DNA of 64,000 nt from UBA10329 sp964500205 (GTDB lineage: Bacteria > Bacteroidota > Bacteroidia > UBA10329), in NCBI GenBank assembly GCA_964500205.1, contig CAZCNS010000004.1, positions 248,001 to 312,000 on the forward strand. The letters are read 5' to 3'. Positions 31,383 to 39,792 of this stretch are shown here, one piece after another. Position numbers and translations under genes: made by a program. The first letter of the stretch is position 1. The number at the start of each line of letters is the position of its first letter. The notes below the pieces were generated by a model, which searched no databases, was not told where the DNA came from, and saw nothing but the letters and a program-made list of their open reading frames with translations.

Positions 31383-32003
31383 TTAAACTTTTACACTCTT
31401 CAAAACCCCTTCGAATGCCCCGCGTCCCTTCTCGGTGAGCAGCGGGATGACGAGGTTCCACATCGCTTTGCGGGCATCATTGTAGAATGTGCCCTCTTTG
31501 CCACGAATGGTGTGCTGCGAGAGGTAGAAGGTGAGCATCAGGCAGACGGTCTCGGCCAATGATTCGTGTTGCCCTGCGCGGGCCTCGGGGCGCATGTTGC
31601 CTGTGCTCACCGAGTAGTCGATGATGGCGCGGATGTAGCGCACCTGATTGGCGATGTGCTCTCGGTGCCGCTCCGCGATGGCGGGGTAGGAGCGCATCAC
31701 CTCCATGATGTCGAGGTAGAAGAAGCGGTAACGCTCGTACAGCTCCAGCAGTGGTAGCAGTTGCGCGTTGATGTTGGCGATGGTGGGTGTAAGCTGCACG
31801 TTCTCCAGCATGGCGTTGCGTTCGTCAATGAGCTGCTGATGCACCGCTGCGATGAGGTCGTCCTTCTTCTTGAAATGGTAGGTGAGGTTGCCGAGGCTGA
31901 TGCCCAACTCCTGCGCCAGATCGCGCATGGTCACGTTGACAAACCCCCGCTGGTTGAATAGCGTGATGGCGGTATCGGTGATGCGTTGTTTGGTGTCGGA
32001 CAT
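31383..32003 (-). CDS. TetR/AcrR family transcriptional regulator
   Basis: A 206-residue TetR-type regulator. The N-terminal HTH is complete: ITDTAITLFNQRGFVNVTMRDLAQELGISLGNLTYHFKKKDDLIAAV. The C-terminal ~150 residues are a helical ligand-binding and dimer domain (YERYRFFYLDIMEVMRSYP). ATG start at 32003. Two palindromes lie upstream: TAGTAC-AAGC-GTACTA 18 bases before the start, and a longer one toward the divergent desaturase gene. It may control itself, that gene, or the carboxylase operon downstream on the same strand. Acyl-CoA is a plausible ligand given the surroundings, but this is inference. Confidence 0.92.
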   Translation of the reverse strand: MSDTKQRITDTAITLFNQRGFVNVTMRDLAQELGISLGNLTYHFKKKDDLIAAVHQQLIDERNAMLENVQLTPTIANINAQLLPLLELYERYRFFYLDIMEVMRSYPAIAERHREHIANQVRYIRAIIDYSVSTGNMRPEARAGQHESLAETVCLMLTFYLSQHTIRGKEGTFYNDARKAMWNLVIPLLTEKGRGAFEGVLKSVKV

Positions 32004-32020
32004 GGCTACGGGTGCAAAAA

Positions 32021-32036
32021 TAGTACAAGCGTACTA
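32021..32036. promoter_or_regulatory. Palindromic candidate TetR operator TAGTAC-N4-GTACTA
   Basis: A perfect 16-bp palindrome with 6-bp arms and an AAGC centre, 18 bases upstream of the tetR ATG. Size and symmetry match TetR-family operators. Confidence 0.6.
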
Positions 32037-32064
32037 ATTTGGTTCGGTGCGTGAGTATGACAAT

Positions 32065-32092
32065 GAAATGGTACCCTGCGTCATACCATTTC
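32065..32092. promoter_or_regulatory. Inverted repeat GAAATGGTA-N10-TACCATTTC in the tetR/desaturase spacer
   Basis: Perfect 9-bp arms around a 10-base centre, located 27 bases before ATG 32119 and just upstream of its -7 box. It is placed to act as an operator for the divergent gene. Confidence 0.6.
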
Positions 32093-32105
32093 GTTTGCGT
32101 CACGG

Positions 32106-32113
32106 TAACTTCG
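32106..32113 (+). promoter_or_regulatory. -7 promoter box for the fatty acid hydroxylase gene
   Basis: TAACTTCG five bases before ATG 32119, the same arrangement as at 1504. It supports the internal start over the longer open frame from 32047, and overlaps no coding sequence. Confidence 0.45.
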
Positions 32114-32118
32114 CTCCC

Positions 32119-33033
32119 ATGAAAACACTTCCTGAGATTTTCGCTGAACTCGACCTGCAAGGGCTGGCCGAGGATCCCACCGTGTACTTCATACCCGGGT
32201 TCGTGGCTCTCATCCTGCTGGAGGTTTATCTTGGTTACCGTGAGCAGCGCAATATCCACAAAGACTTGAAGGACAGTGCGGCCAGTATCGGTATGGGCAT
32301 CGGGTCGCTGGTGGTCGGGGTGGGGGTGAAGACCCTGGCATTCGGCATCTTCATGTTTCTTTACCAGTTCCGCATCTTTGACCTCGGCCCGGGTATGTGG
32401 TACGCGTGGGTGCTGCTCTTCTTTGCGGACGATTTCTCCTTCTACTGGCATCACAGGTTAAGTCACCAGGTGCGCGTCCTCTGGGCGGCACACGTGAATC
32501 ACCATTCATCCACAAACTACAACCTTGCGGTGGCCCTGCGCCAGAGCTGGACGGAGATTCTCTACAAGTACACCTTCTGGATGTGGCTGCCGCTCGTGGG
32601 CTTTCATCCCATTATGATCCTCACGATGATGAGCATCAGCCTCATTTATCAGTTCTGGGTGCATACTGAGACCATCGGGAAGATGGGTTTTCTCGAATGG
32701 TTCATGAACACGCCATCGCATCACCGCGTGCATCACGCCAGCAACACGCGATACCTCGACCGCAATCACGCTGGCATTCTCATCATTTGGGACAGGCTGT
32801 TCGGCACTTTTGAGCCAGAAACCGAGAAGCCCCGTTATGGACTTACCTCCAACATCCACACCTACAACCTTTTCAGAATCGCCTTCCACGAGTACCGCAA
32901 CATCTGGCAGGACGTGAAGCGTGCACCAACCCTTGGGGACAAGCTCCGCTACTTGATCATGCCGCCCGGTTGGAGCCACGATGGCCGCACGCTTACCTCA
33001 GACCAGTTAAGGGAGAAGGAAGGATTGATGTGA
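32119..33033 (+). CDS. Sterol desaturase / fatty acid hydroxylase superfamily protein
   Basis: A 304-residue integral membrane di-iron enzyme. His clusters: WHHRLSHQ (HxxxH-type, ~115), HVNHHSS (HxxHH, ~130) and SHHRVHHASN (HxxHH, ~205). Hydrophobic helices surround residues ~25-45, 60-85, 92-112 and 155-185. Members hydroxylate or desaturate lipids such as fatty acids, sterols or carotenoids. I choose ATG 32119 since TAACTTCG sits right before it. It is divergent from the tetR gene with palindromes between, so it is a likely regulatory target. The substrate is not known. It ends 16 bases from the tail of the convergent clpX. Confidence 0.92.
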   Translation: MKTLPEIFAELDLQGLAEDPTVYFIPGFVALILLEVYLGYREQRNIHKDLKDSAASIGMGIGSLVVGVGVKTLAFGIFMFLYQFRIFDLGPGMWYAWVLLFFADDFSFYWHHRLSHQVRVLWAAHVNHHSSTNYNLAVALRQSWTEILYKYTFWMWLPLVGFHPIMILTMMSISLIYQFWVHTETIGKMGFLEWFMNTPSHHRVHHASNTRYLDRNHAGILIIWDRLFGTFEPETEKPRYGLTSNIHTYNLFRIAFHEYRNIWQDVKRAPTLGDKLRYLIMPPGWSHDGRTLTSDQLREKEGLM

Positions 33034-33049
33034 CACTGGCAGAGAGACC

Positions 33050-34297
33050 TCAGGCTGCTCTAAGCGTGGCCAAGGTGCTACGAGACAACTTATCTGCCGC
33101 GTAGTTGCGTGTGATGGTGATATCGCGCTCATCGGTTGATGGCAGCTCGAACATCGCATCAATGAGGATGGCCTCGCAGATGGAACGCAGGCCGCGAGCC
33201 CCGAGACCGAACTCTAACGCCTTGTCCACCACGTACTCCAGCACATCGTCCTCGATGGTGAGGTCGATCCGGTCCATGCGGAACAGTTTCTTGTACTGCT
33301 TCACGAGTGCATTCTTCGGCTCGGTGAGGATGCGCTTGAGGGCGTCCGCATCCAATGGGTCGAGGTGGGTCACTACGGGCAGTCGACCGATAAGTTCAGG
33401 AATGAGCCCGAACGCCTTCACGTCCTGCGGAGTGATGTACTGAAGCAGATTGTCCTCATCGATGTCGCCTCTGTCTCGCTGCGCACCGTAACCCAGCGTT
33501 CTGCGCTTGAGCCTCTTGGCAATGATCTTCTCAATGCCATCAAATGCGCCTCCGCAGATGAAGAGGATGTTCTTAGTGTCGATGCTCACCAGCTTTTGCT
33601 CAGGGTGCTTCCGTCCTCCCTGAGGCGGTACGTTGACCACAGATCCCTCCAGCAGTTTCAACAGACCCTGCTGCACGCCCTCGCCCGATACATCGCGGGT
33701 GATGCTGGGGTTGTCGCCCTTGCGAGCGATCTTGTCTATCTCGTCTATGAATACGATGCCCTTCTCTGCGGCCTCTTGGTCGAAGTCAGCAGCCTGAAGC
33801 AGACGGCTGAGTACACTTTCCACATCCTCGCCCACGTATCCGCTCTCTGTGAGCACCGTGGCATCGGCAATACAGAAAGGCACGTTGAGCATCTTGGCGA
33901 TGGTGCGGGCCAGCAGTGTCTTCCCGGTTCCTGTTCGGCCCACGAGGATGACGTTAGACTTCTCGATGTCAACCACCTCCGCATCGCGCTCTGGCTGCTG
34001 GGTGAGGCGTTTGTAGTGGTTGTAAACAGCCACTGAAAGTACCTTCTTGGCCTGATCCTGCCCGATAACGAACTCATCCAGAAAACCCTTGATCTCCTGG
34101 GGTTTTAGAAGGCTCATGGAACGCCCTACGGACTTGTCCTCACGGTTGGCGAACTCCTCATGGACGATCTGGTGCGCCTGCGTGATGCATCGGTCGCAGA
34201 TGTGGCCATTGACCCCGGCTATCAGCACAGCCGTGTCCTGCTTGTCGCGCCCGCAGAACGAGCATTTGATGTTGTCCTTGTCGTTATGTCCTCTCAT
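33050..34297 (-). CDS. clpX: ATP-dependent Clp protease ATP-binding subunit ClpX
   Basis: A 415-residue AAA+ unfoldase. N-terminal zinc-binding domain: IKCSFCGRDKQD...HICDRCI (four Cys). Walker A is LVGRTGTGKTLLAR, Walker B is GIVFIDEIDKIAR, and the pore loop is GYVGEDVES. The sensor and C-terminal domain are intact (GLGARGLRSICEAI). It recognises tagged proteins and feeds them to ClpP. Start is ATG 34297, with a TACCTTCG box 25 bases upstream, so it may have its own promoter in addition to read-through from clpP. Confidence 0.98.
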   Translation of the reverse strand: MRGHNDKDNIKCSFCGRDKQDTAVLIAGVNGHICDRCITQAHQIVHEEFANREDKSVGRSMSLLKPQEIKGFLDEFVIGQDQAKKVLSVAVYNHYKRLTQQPERDAEVVDIEKSNVILVGRTGTGKTLLARTIAKMLNVPFCIADATVLTESGYVGEDVESVLSRLLQAADFDQEAAEKGIVFIDEIDKIARKGDNPSITRDVSGEGVQQGLLKLLEGSVVNVPPQGGRKHPEQKLVSIDTKNILFICGGAFDGIEKIIAKRLKRRTLGYGAQRDRGDIDEDNLLQYITPQDVKAFGLIPELIGRLPVVTHLDPLDADALKRILTEPKNALVKQYKKLFRMDRIDLTIEDDVLEYVVDKALEFGLGARGLRSICEAILIDAMFELPSTDERDITITRNYAADKLSRSTLATLRAA

Positions 34298-34321
34298 TTC
34301 CCTGTTCTCAATGCCAGTTTG

Positions 34322-34329
34322 CGAAGGTA
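34322..34329 (-). promoter_or_regulatory. -7 promoter box for clpX
   Basis: TACCTTCG on the minus strand, 24 bases before ATG 34297, downstream of the 19-bp inverted repeat that separates clpP from clpX. Confidence 0.4.
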
Positions 34330-34357
34330 GTGCCTTGAATTCGTGTGGTCAGAAAAT

Positions 34358-34409
34358 GGGTGAATCGAAAATGGTCCGATAGCTGCTCGTGACCATTTTC
34401 GATTCACCC
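34358..34409. repeat. Perfect 19-bp inverted repeat between clpP and clpX
   Basis: GGGTGAATCGAAAATGGTC (34358-34376) is followed after 14 bases by its exact reverse complement (34391-34409). The RNA hairpin is long but has no T-run on either strand, so it is not a classic intrinsic terminator. It could attenuate or process the clpP-clpX transcript, or be a repeated element. Confidence 0.8.
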
Positions 34410-34429
34410 GAGTTCACTCAGTCGAAAAA

Positions 34430-35101
34430 TTATTTGGCAGGCCTGATGAGCACCTCATCGATCATACCGTAGTCCTTCGCCTCCTGAGCAGTCATCCAGT
34501 AGTCACGGTCACTGTCCTCCCAAACCTTTTCATAGGTCTGTTTGCTATGCTTGGCGATGATGTCATACAGCTCTTTCTTGAGTTTCTGGATCTCGCGTGC
34601 GGTGATCTCGATGTCCGATGCCTGTCCCTGTGCGCCACCCAGCGGTTGGTGGATCATCACACGGCTGTGGGGCAAGGCAGTACGCTTGCCGTCTGCACCT
34701 GCACACAGCAGCACCGCGCCCATGCTGGCGGCCATGCCGGTGCATATGGTGGCCACATCTGGCTGGATGTACTGCATCGTGTCATAAATGCCAAGACCTG
34801 CATAGACTGATCCGCCAGGTGAGTTGAGGTAGATCTGGATGTCCTTCTTGTTGTCCGCGCTCTCGAGGAACAGCAGCTGTGCCTGAATGATGTTGGCAAT
34901 ATGGTCGTCAATGCCCGTGCCGAGGAAGATGATGCGGTCCATCATCAATCGCGAGAACACGTCCATCTGTGCCACGTTGAGCTGACGCTCCTCGATGATG
35001 TAGGGCGTCATGCCTTTCACCGCGCTGTCGAACACGCTGCTGCTGATGCCGCGGTGGCCGATGGCGTATTTCCTGAATTCATAACCGTCCATGATGTCCA
35101 T
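34430..35101 (-). CDS. clpP: ATP-dependent Clp protease proteolytic subunit ClpP
   Basis: A 223-residue serine protease subunit. The catalytic triad is visible: Ser in CTGMAASMGAVLL, His in VMIHQPLGG, and Asp in DSDRDYWM. IYLNSPGGSVYAGLGIYD and the C-terminal YGMIDEVL are typical. A ~20-residue N-terminal extension relative to E. coli mature ClpP is likely a propeptide. It forms tetradecamers that associate with ClpX. The order tig-clpP-clpX on one strand is the classic bacterial arrangement. Confidence 0.98.
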   Translation of the reverse strand: MDIMDGYEFRKYAIGHRGISSSVFDSAVKGMTPYIIEERQLNVAQMDVFSRLMMDRIIFLGTGIDDHIANIIQAQLLFLESADNKKDIQIYLNSPGGSVYAGLGIYDTMQYIQPDVATICTGMAASMGAVLLCAGADGKRTALPHSRVMIHQPLGGAQGQASDIEITAREIQKLKKELYDIIAKHSKQTYEKVWEDSDRDYWMTAQEAKDYGMIDEVLIRPAK

Positions 35102-35187
35102 TTCTTTTGATTTTGATTTTTAGGCTGATACGGAGCTCGGATTGGTGTGAATCTCCGAGTTGCGGGTCAGCGGATGTCTGAAACTGA

Positions 35188-35227
35188 GAATGCCGCAAGT
35201 TGCGATTTATCACAACGTGCGGCATTC
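35188..35227 (-). terminator. Long hairpin between tig and clpP
   Basis: GAATGCCGCA (35188-35197) pairs with TGCGGCATTC (35218-35227), and the inner AGTTGCG/CACAACG region extends the stem by about six pairs. It lies downstream of tig on the minus strand with no T-run, so it may be a weak terminator or a processing/attenuation site. Confidence 0.5.
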
Positions 35228-35245
35228 CTTATTGTTGAAAGTTGT

Positions 35246-36619
35246 TCACGCTGTCATACGCTCTTTGGAGAGTGAATCGTAGAATTCCTCGCTGCTGACC
35301 TCGTTAGCGACCAACGTGTATTTCTCCTTGAACAAGGTCATCACCTTGCGGTCATAAAGCTCATCGTTCACCTTGCGCACCTCGTCCTCGCGCTCCATGA
35401 AACGCTTCACCATGTCGTCCATCATCTCGTTATCAGCTTGATGAATGCCATAAGCGGCAAACTGACGGAGCAGTTGCTCACGGATGCCGGCCTTCAGCTC
35501 ATCAGCATCGACCTTGATGCTGTGATCGCGGATGATGGCATTCTCGATGAGCTGCCACTTCAGGCCGTTGGCATAGTTGGGGTATTCCTGCTCCACCTGC
35601 TCAGGAGAGAGTTTCTTATCCTCGTTGGTCACCACAAGCCAGCGCTTCAGGAAGGCATCCGGAAGGCTGATCTTAGTCTCGTTGATCAGGTGAAGCACGA
35701 TGTCGTTCTTCAGTTTCCGGTCGCTCTCGTTGAGAAAGTAGTTGCGGTAGTCCTCGCGAATCTTCTCTTTCAAAGCTTCCAGGTCGGTCACTGAGCCATC
35801 AGGGTAAATGCGTTTGAAAAGCTCCTCGTTCAGTTCGGCAGGTTTGAGCCGCTGGATCTTCTCCACCGTCACCTTGAATTCTCTATTCAAGATTTCCAAC
35901 TGCTCTTTGCTGACGCCCAGCATGGCCGCACGGTCGGTCTCATTTGCAGAATACAGCGTGTGATCCACCACCGCTGATTCGCCAACTTTCAAGCCCAGCA
36001 GCTTCGCCCTGGCCTCTTCATTGTCCTTAAGGGTGTCCATGGAGATGCTGGAGTTGTGCAGCACCCCGCCTTCCTTCACAGAGCCATCCTCGTTGAGTTC
36101 TACCCACTGTAGCTTCACGAGGTCGTTGTCGCCCACGGTCTCCTGTTCCTTCATCTCACCGTTCCTGCGAGAGAGGTTCTCCAACGCATCGGCAATGTCT
36201 TTTTCAGTGGGCCCGATAACGTATTGGGTGAAGGAAGTGGCGCTGTCCACCTTGATATCGAACTTGGGCGCAAGGCCGAGGTCGTAGGTGAATTCCATCT
36301 CACCCGGGTTCTCCCAGTCGGCCTTGGGTTGTGAGCTGTCCGATGGGAGCGGACTTCCCAGGATGTTGAGCTTCTCCTCTTGGATGTGCTCGTATACCTT
36401 CTGGCTCAGGAGGTTGTTCACCTCATCAATGAGGATGGATGTGCCGTACATCTTCTTGACCATCCCGGCAGGCACTTTGCCAGGGCGAAATCCGGGCATC
36501 TGCACCTTGCGGCCATATTCTTTGAGTTTCTTCTCGACCAGTGGCTTGTAGTCCGATGGGGCGAGGTTGACGACCACTTGTGCGTTCAGGTCGTCCACAT
36601 TGTGCGTGCTGATATGCAT
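35246..36619 (-). CDS. tig: Trigger factor (ribosome-associated chaperone)
   Basis: A 457-residue protein. The N-terminal ribosome-binding domain has the signature MPGFRPGKVP (GFRxGxxP). A divergent FKBP-like middle domain (~150-245) includes GDNDLVKLQWVELNEDGSV and is weakly conserved, as usual in Bacteroidetes. The C-terminal helical arms form the substrate cradle. It binds near the ribosome exit tunnel and assists early folding. Start ATG 36619; the tRNA-Leu gene is immediately upstream on the same strand. Frame, length and neighbours all agree. Confidence 0.95.
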   Translation of the reverse strand: MHISTHNVDDLNAQVVVNLAPSDYKPLVEKKLKEYGRKVQMPGFRPGKVPAGMVKKMYGTSILIDEVNNLLSQKVYEHIQEEKLNILGSPLPSDSSQPKADWENPGEMEFTYDLGLAPKFDIKVDSATSFTQYVIGPTEKDIADALENLSRRNGEMKEQETVGDNDLVKLQWVELNEDGSVKEGGVLHNSSISMDTLKDNEEARAKLLGLKVGESAVVDHTLYSANETDRAAMLGVSKEQLEILNREFKVTVEKIQRLKPAELNEELFKRIYPDGSVTDLEALKEKIREDYRNYFLNESDRKLKNDIVLHLINETKISLPDAFLKRWLVVTNEDKKLSPEQVEQEYPNYANGLKWQLIENAIIRDHSIKVDADELKAGIREQLLRQFAAYGIHQADNEMMDDMVKRFMEREDEVRKVNDELYDRKVMTLFKEKYTLVANEVSSEEFYDSLSKERMTA

Positions 36620-36693
36620 CTGTTGTGAGTTTCTTTTCAGCGTTTCTCAATAAAAAGAGGGAGTTGCCATCGGCACCTCCCTCCGGTTCACTG

Positions 36694-36776
36694 TGCGGAT
36701 GGAGGGACTCGAACCCACACACCTCGCGGCACCAGATCCTAAGTCTGGCGTGTCTACCAATTCCACCACATCCGCA
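36694..36776 (-). tRNA. tRNA-Leu (anticodon TAG)
   Basis: Minus-strand cloverleaf of 83 nt with a 7-bp acceptor stem (TGCGGAT / ATCCGCA), D arm containing TGGTAGAC, and an anticodon stem CCAGA/TCTGG around loop CTTAGGA (anticodon TAG). A variable arm typical of Leu (TGCCGCGAGGTGTG region) and a T arm GTGGGTTCGAGTCCCT follow. CCA is not encoded. It lies just upstream of tig on the same strand. Confidence 0.95.
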
Positions 36777-36865
36777 GTTTGAAGAACCGTCCCCCGAAAG
36801 GGGGCGCAAATGTAGCTATTTCGAGTGTCGCTCCGCGCATCACAAATTCACGGATCGCATTGGGC

Positions 36866-36873
36866 TAACTTCG
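36866..36873 (+). promoter_or_regulatory. -7 promoter box for the flavin reductase gene
   Basis: TAACTTCG, 31 bases before ATG 36905; the same motif variant seen before several other starts in this window. Confidence 0.45.
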
Positions 36874-36904
36874 CATCCCCTGAAACCGAAAAATAATTTG
36901 ACCG

Positions 36905-37798
36905 ATGCCCTCCATCGACCCGAAGAATCTCGACACAGCAGCGTTTCATGGACTCATGCTCAGTGCAGTGGCACCCCGACCCATAGCCTTTGCCAGCACC
37001 ATTGATGCTCAGGGCCGACCCAATCTTGCGCCTTACAGCTTCTTTAATGTTTTCAGCTCGAGTCCGCCCATCGCCATTTTCAGTCCGGCACGCAGGGTCA
37101 GGGACAACACCACCAAGCACACCCTCGACAACGTGGAGGTGGTGAGTGAGGTGGTGATCAACGTGGTCAATTACAGTCTCGTGCAGCAAATGAATCTTGC
37201 CAGTACTGAGTATCCGGAAGGGGTCAACGAATTTGAGAAGGCTGGGCTCACGCCAATTGCGTCCGATCTGGTGAAGCCTTTCAGAGTGAAAGAATCGCCT
37301 GTTCAATTCGAGTGCAAGGTGCGCGAGGTGATCAAACTGGGAACGGAGGGCGGTGCCGGCAACCTGATCGTGGCCGAGATTCTACGGATGCACATCAATG
37401 ATGATGTGATGACCACGGATGGCGGCATTGACACCCAGCGTCTCGACCTTGTGGCCCGCATGGGCGGAGACTGGTATTGTCGCGCCTCGGGAGATGCGCT
37501 TTTCGAGATAGCTAAACCCAACCGAGAACATGGCATCGGGGTCGATGCCATTCCGGAGCATATCCGGGAAAGCAACATTCTTACAGGAAATGACCTTGGT
37601 ATGCTTGGAGGCATATCTGCACTTCCGACCAACGAGGAACTGGATGCCTTCCGTGCAGACCCCAAGATGACCGCCTTCGTTAAATGGCAGCATAAGAATC
37701 GCCATGAAATCGAGAAGCAGCTTCACCAGAACGCGCAGATGCTGCTTGCTCAAGGCAAGGTGAAAGAGGCGTGGATGATGCTGTTGGCCCTGGATTGA
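36905..37798 (+). CDS. Flavin reductase family protein (FMN-binding split barrel)
   Basis: A 297-residue protein with a flavin-reductase-like domain at residues ~15-190. The key segment is APRPIAFASTIDAQGRPNLAPYSFFNVFSSSPPIAIFS, where flavin binds, followed by RDNTTKHTLDNVE. The C-terminal ~100 residues (EHIRESNILTGNDLGMLGGISALPT...) are an extra helical part found in the ~290-residue Bacteroidetes group. It probably uses FMN and reduces flavin or another small molecule with NAD(P)H. ATG start at 36905, preceded by a TAACTTCG box. It stands between tRNA-Leu and the methyltransferase gene. Confidence 0.88.
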   Translation: MPSIDPKNLDTAAFHGLMLSAVAPRPIAFASTIDAQGRPNLAPYSFFNVFSSSPPIAIFSPARRVRDNTTKHTLDNVEVVSEVVINVVNYSLVQQMNLASTEYPEGVNEFEKAGLTPIASDLVKPFRVKESPVQFECKVREVIKLGTEGGAGNLIVAEILRMHINDDVMTTDGGIDTQRLDLVARMGGDWYCRASGDALFEIAKPNREHGIGVDAIPEHIRESNILTGNDLGMLGGISALPTNEELDAFRADPKMTAFVKWQHKNRHEIEKQLHQNAQMLLAQGKVKEAWMMLLALD

Positions 37799-37932
37799 GC
37801 AGCGAGGGTCTCGATTCGCCAGGAGACTTGCTTGCGTGCAAGGGCAAGCGAAGAGGGATCGAAGCCCGCTGAACCGACACCGACACTTTTTTTCTATTTC
37901 CGATCTTCTGTTTTTTTCCTTTTCTCCAACTG

Positions 37933-39099
37933 ATGAAATCCAAGAACCGCGATGATTTTGCAATGACCGCCACTACAATGGCAGGTCTTGAGGACGTCTT
38001 GGCCCAAGAACTCAGAGGACTGGGCTGCCACGATGTGAAGGTGGCCCACCGCGCGGTGCATTTCAAGGGCGATCTCGGCACCATGTACAAGGTCAACTTC
38101 CGATCTCGGTTCGCCATCCGTGTGCTTAGGCCCATTAGGAGCTTCATTGCCAACAGCGAGGAGGTGTTCCATCGGCTGGCTATGTCATATCCGTGGGAGG
38201 AACTGCTGTTGCCCGGAAATACGTTCGCGGTGCATGCCGTGCTGCACTCGGAGACCTTTACCCATAGCGGATACATGGCGCTGAAATGCAAGGATGCCAT
38301 CGTGGACCGTATCCGCGAGAAGCGTGGCGAACGGCCCAGTGTGGACACCGATGCCCCAGACTATTCAATCAATGTTCATATCAACGGCCACAACTGCACC
38401 ATATCGCTCGATAGCACGGGTACCACGCTGCATAAGCGCGGTTACCGCGAGATCACGGGGCAGGCACCGCTCAATGAGGTGCTGGCAGCCGGCATGGTCG
38501 AGCTTTCAGGATGGGACCCCGCCACGCCATTCATAGATGGCATGTGCGGCAGCGGAACCCTCGCCATAGAGGCCGCCATCAAAGCGTTGCAGATACCACC
38601 GGGCATCTTTCGCAAGGAGCCGTTCGGCTTCGAGAGTTGGACAGATTTCGACCCTGAGCTCATGGACAGCATCGTAGAGGCGGCCATGAAGCGCATCCTC
38701 GACCGCAAGGTGGATATCCGCGCGAGCGACATGCACGCCAACACCATCAGCAAGGCGCGGAAGAACATCCACAGTGCCGAGCTGGGCGATGATATTGTGA
38801 CGGAGATTATCGAATTCACCGAATTAGACCCGCCCCCCGGCCCTGGAACCGTGGTGCTCAACCCGCCCTACGGTGAGCGGATGCACAAGGAGGACATAGA
38901 TGCGCTTTACCAGAAACTGGGCGACACCTTCAAGCAGAAGTACAAGGGCTACACCTGTTTCATCCTTACCAGCAACCTGGAGGCGATGAAGGCCGTGGGT
39001 TTGCGCACAACCAGCCGAACCATACTGTTCAATGGTGCGCTGGAGTGCCGGTTTGCGCGGTACGACATCTTTGCAGGTAGGATGAAGGAGCGGGAATGA
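37933..39099 (+). CDS. THUMP-domain SAM-dependent RNA methyltransferase (RlmL-like)
   Basis: A 388-residue class I methyltransferase resembling the N-terminal methylase of RlmL, which makes N2-methylguanosine in 23S rRNA. The N-terminal THUMP part includes TTMAGLEDVLAQELRGLG and a later region with LHKRGYR. The catalytic part has FIDGMCGSGTLAIEAA (SAM-binding motif I), DIRASDMHANTISKARKNI (motif II) and VLNPPYGERM (NPPY motif IV). The length equals a single-methylase protein without the RlmK half. Start at ATG 37933. A ~130-base spacer precedes it without a clear promoter. The modification site is inferred from the family. Confidence 0.92.
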   Translation: MKSKNRDDFAMTATTMAGLEDVLAQELRGLGCHDVKVAHRAVHFKGDLGTMYKVNFRSRFAIRVLRPIRSFIANSEEVFHRLAMSYPWEELLLPGNTFAVHAVLHSETFTHSGYMALKCKDAIVDRIREKRGERPSVDTDAPDYSINVHINGHNCTISLDSTGTTLHKRGYREITGQAPLNEVLAAGMVELSGWDPATPFIDGMCGSGTLAIEAAIKALQIPPGIFRKEPFGFESWTDFDPELMDSIVEAAMKRILDRKVDIRASDMHANTISKARKNIHSAELGDDIVTEIIEFTELDPPPGPGTVVLNPPYGERMHKEDIDALYQKLGDTFKQKYKGYTCFILTSNLEAMKAVGLRTTSRTILFNGALECRFARYDIFAGRMKERE

Positions 39100-39140
39100 A
39101 TTTTTCCCGCACATCAATGTTGCAACATTGAGTTTTGGTT

Positions 39141-39148
39141 TAACTTTG
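39141..39148 (+). promoter_or_regulatory. Bacteroidetes promoter of the second YceI gene
   Basis: TAACTTTG (-7, 39141-39148) has a TTG 18 bases upstream (39120-39122) as a -33 element, the usual Bacteroidetes architecture (TTG-N17-23-TAnnTTTG). The start ATG is 33 bases downstream with an A-rich leader. This is the best-formed promoter in the window. Confidence 0.6.
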
Positions 39149-39180
39149 TAGCAGTTTCCAAACCGTAAAAAATCAAGACA

Positions 39181-39771
39181 ATGAAAAAAGTAAGTTCAGT
39201 ATTTGGAGGAATTCTCGCATTTGTTGCGTTTTCGGCTTTCGCTCCAGCACCCGTGGCCACCTATTACGCCATTGACAGCGCAGCCAGCACTGTTCAGTGG
39301 AAGGGTAGCAAGATCACTGGTAGCTCACATGAGGGCTTCGTGAAGCTGACGGAGGGCGGCCTTCAGGTGACGGACGGGATCATCACGGCCGGCAAGTTCA
39401 CCATCGACATGACCACCATCACTTGCACTGATCTGGAGGGGGGCATGCGCGATAAGCTGGTGGGCCACCTCAACTCTGCCGATTTTTTCGATGTGGAAAA
39501 GCACAAGACCGCCCTTCTTGTCATCAAGAGTGCTGATGCGCAGGGCAATTTGACGGCAGACCTCACCATTAAGGGTAAGACCAACGAAGTGAAGTTTTCC
39601 GCTGTGATCACCGAGCAGAACGGGGTGCTCACTGCCAAGGCGACCATTGTTGCCGACCGCTCCAAATTTGATGTGCGCTACGGTTCCGATAGCTTCTTCG
39701 ATAACCTTGGCGACAAGGCCATCAGCAACGACATCGAGTTCATGGTCAACCTCACCGGCAAGGCGAGCTGA
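39181..39771 (+). CDS. YceI family periplasmic protein
   Basis: A 196-residue exported protein. The signal peptide covers ~1-21 (KVSSVFGGILAFVAFSAFAPA). The YceI domain follows: SAASTVQWKGSKITGSSHEGFVK, LEGGMRDKLVGHLNSADFFDVEKHKTA, ADLTIKGKTNEVKFS, and YGSDSFFDNLGDKAISNDIEF at the end. The motifs are closer to the canonical YceI than in the paralogue at 2526. Predicted to bind an amphiphilic ligand, perhaps a polyprenoid or lipid, in the periplasm. It has a good promoter upstream and a terminator downstream, so it is likely monocistronic. Confidence 0.92.
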   Translation: MKKVSSVFGGILAFVAFSAFAPAPVATYYAIDSAASTVQWKGSKITGSSHEGFVKLTEGGLQVTDGIITAGKFTIDMTTITCTDLEGGMRDKLVGHLNSADFFDVEKHKTALLVIKSADAQGNLTADLTIKGKTNEVKFSAVITEQNGVLTAKATIVADRSKFDVRYGSDSFFDNLGDKAISNDIEFMVNLTGKAS

Positions 39772-39792
39772 TCGTTGAGAACTTCTTTGTGA

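Noticed and set aside
36625..37005. 126-residue plus-strand frame
   Set aside because: It covers the tRNA-Leu gene and the start of the flavin reductase gene in another frame.
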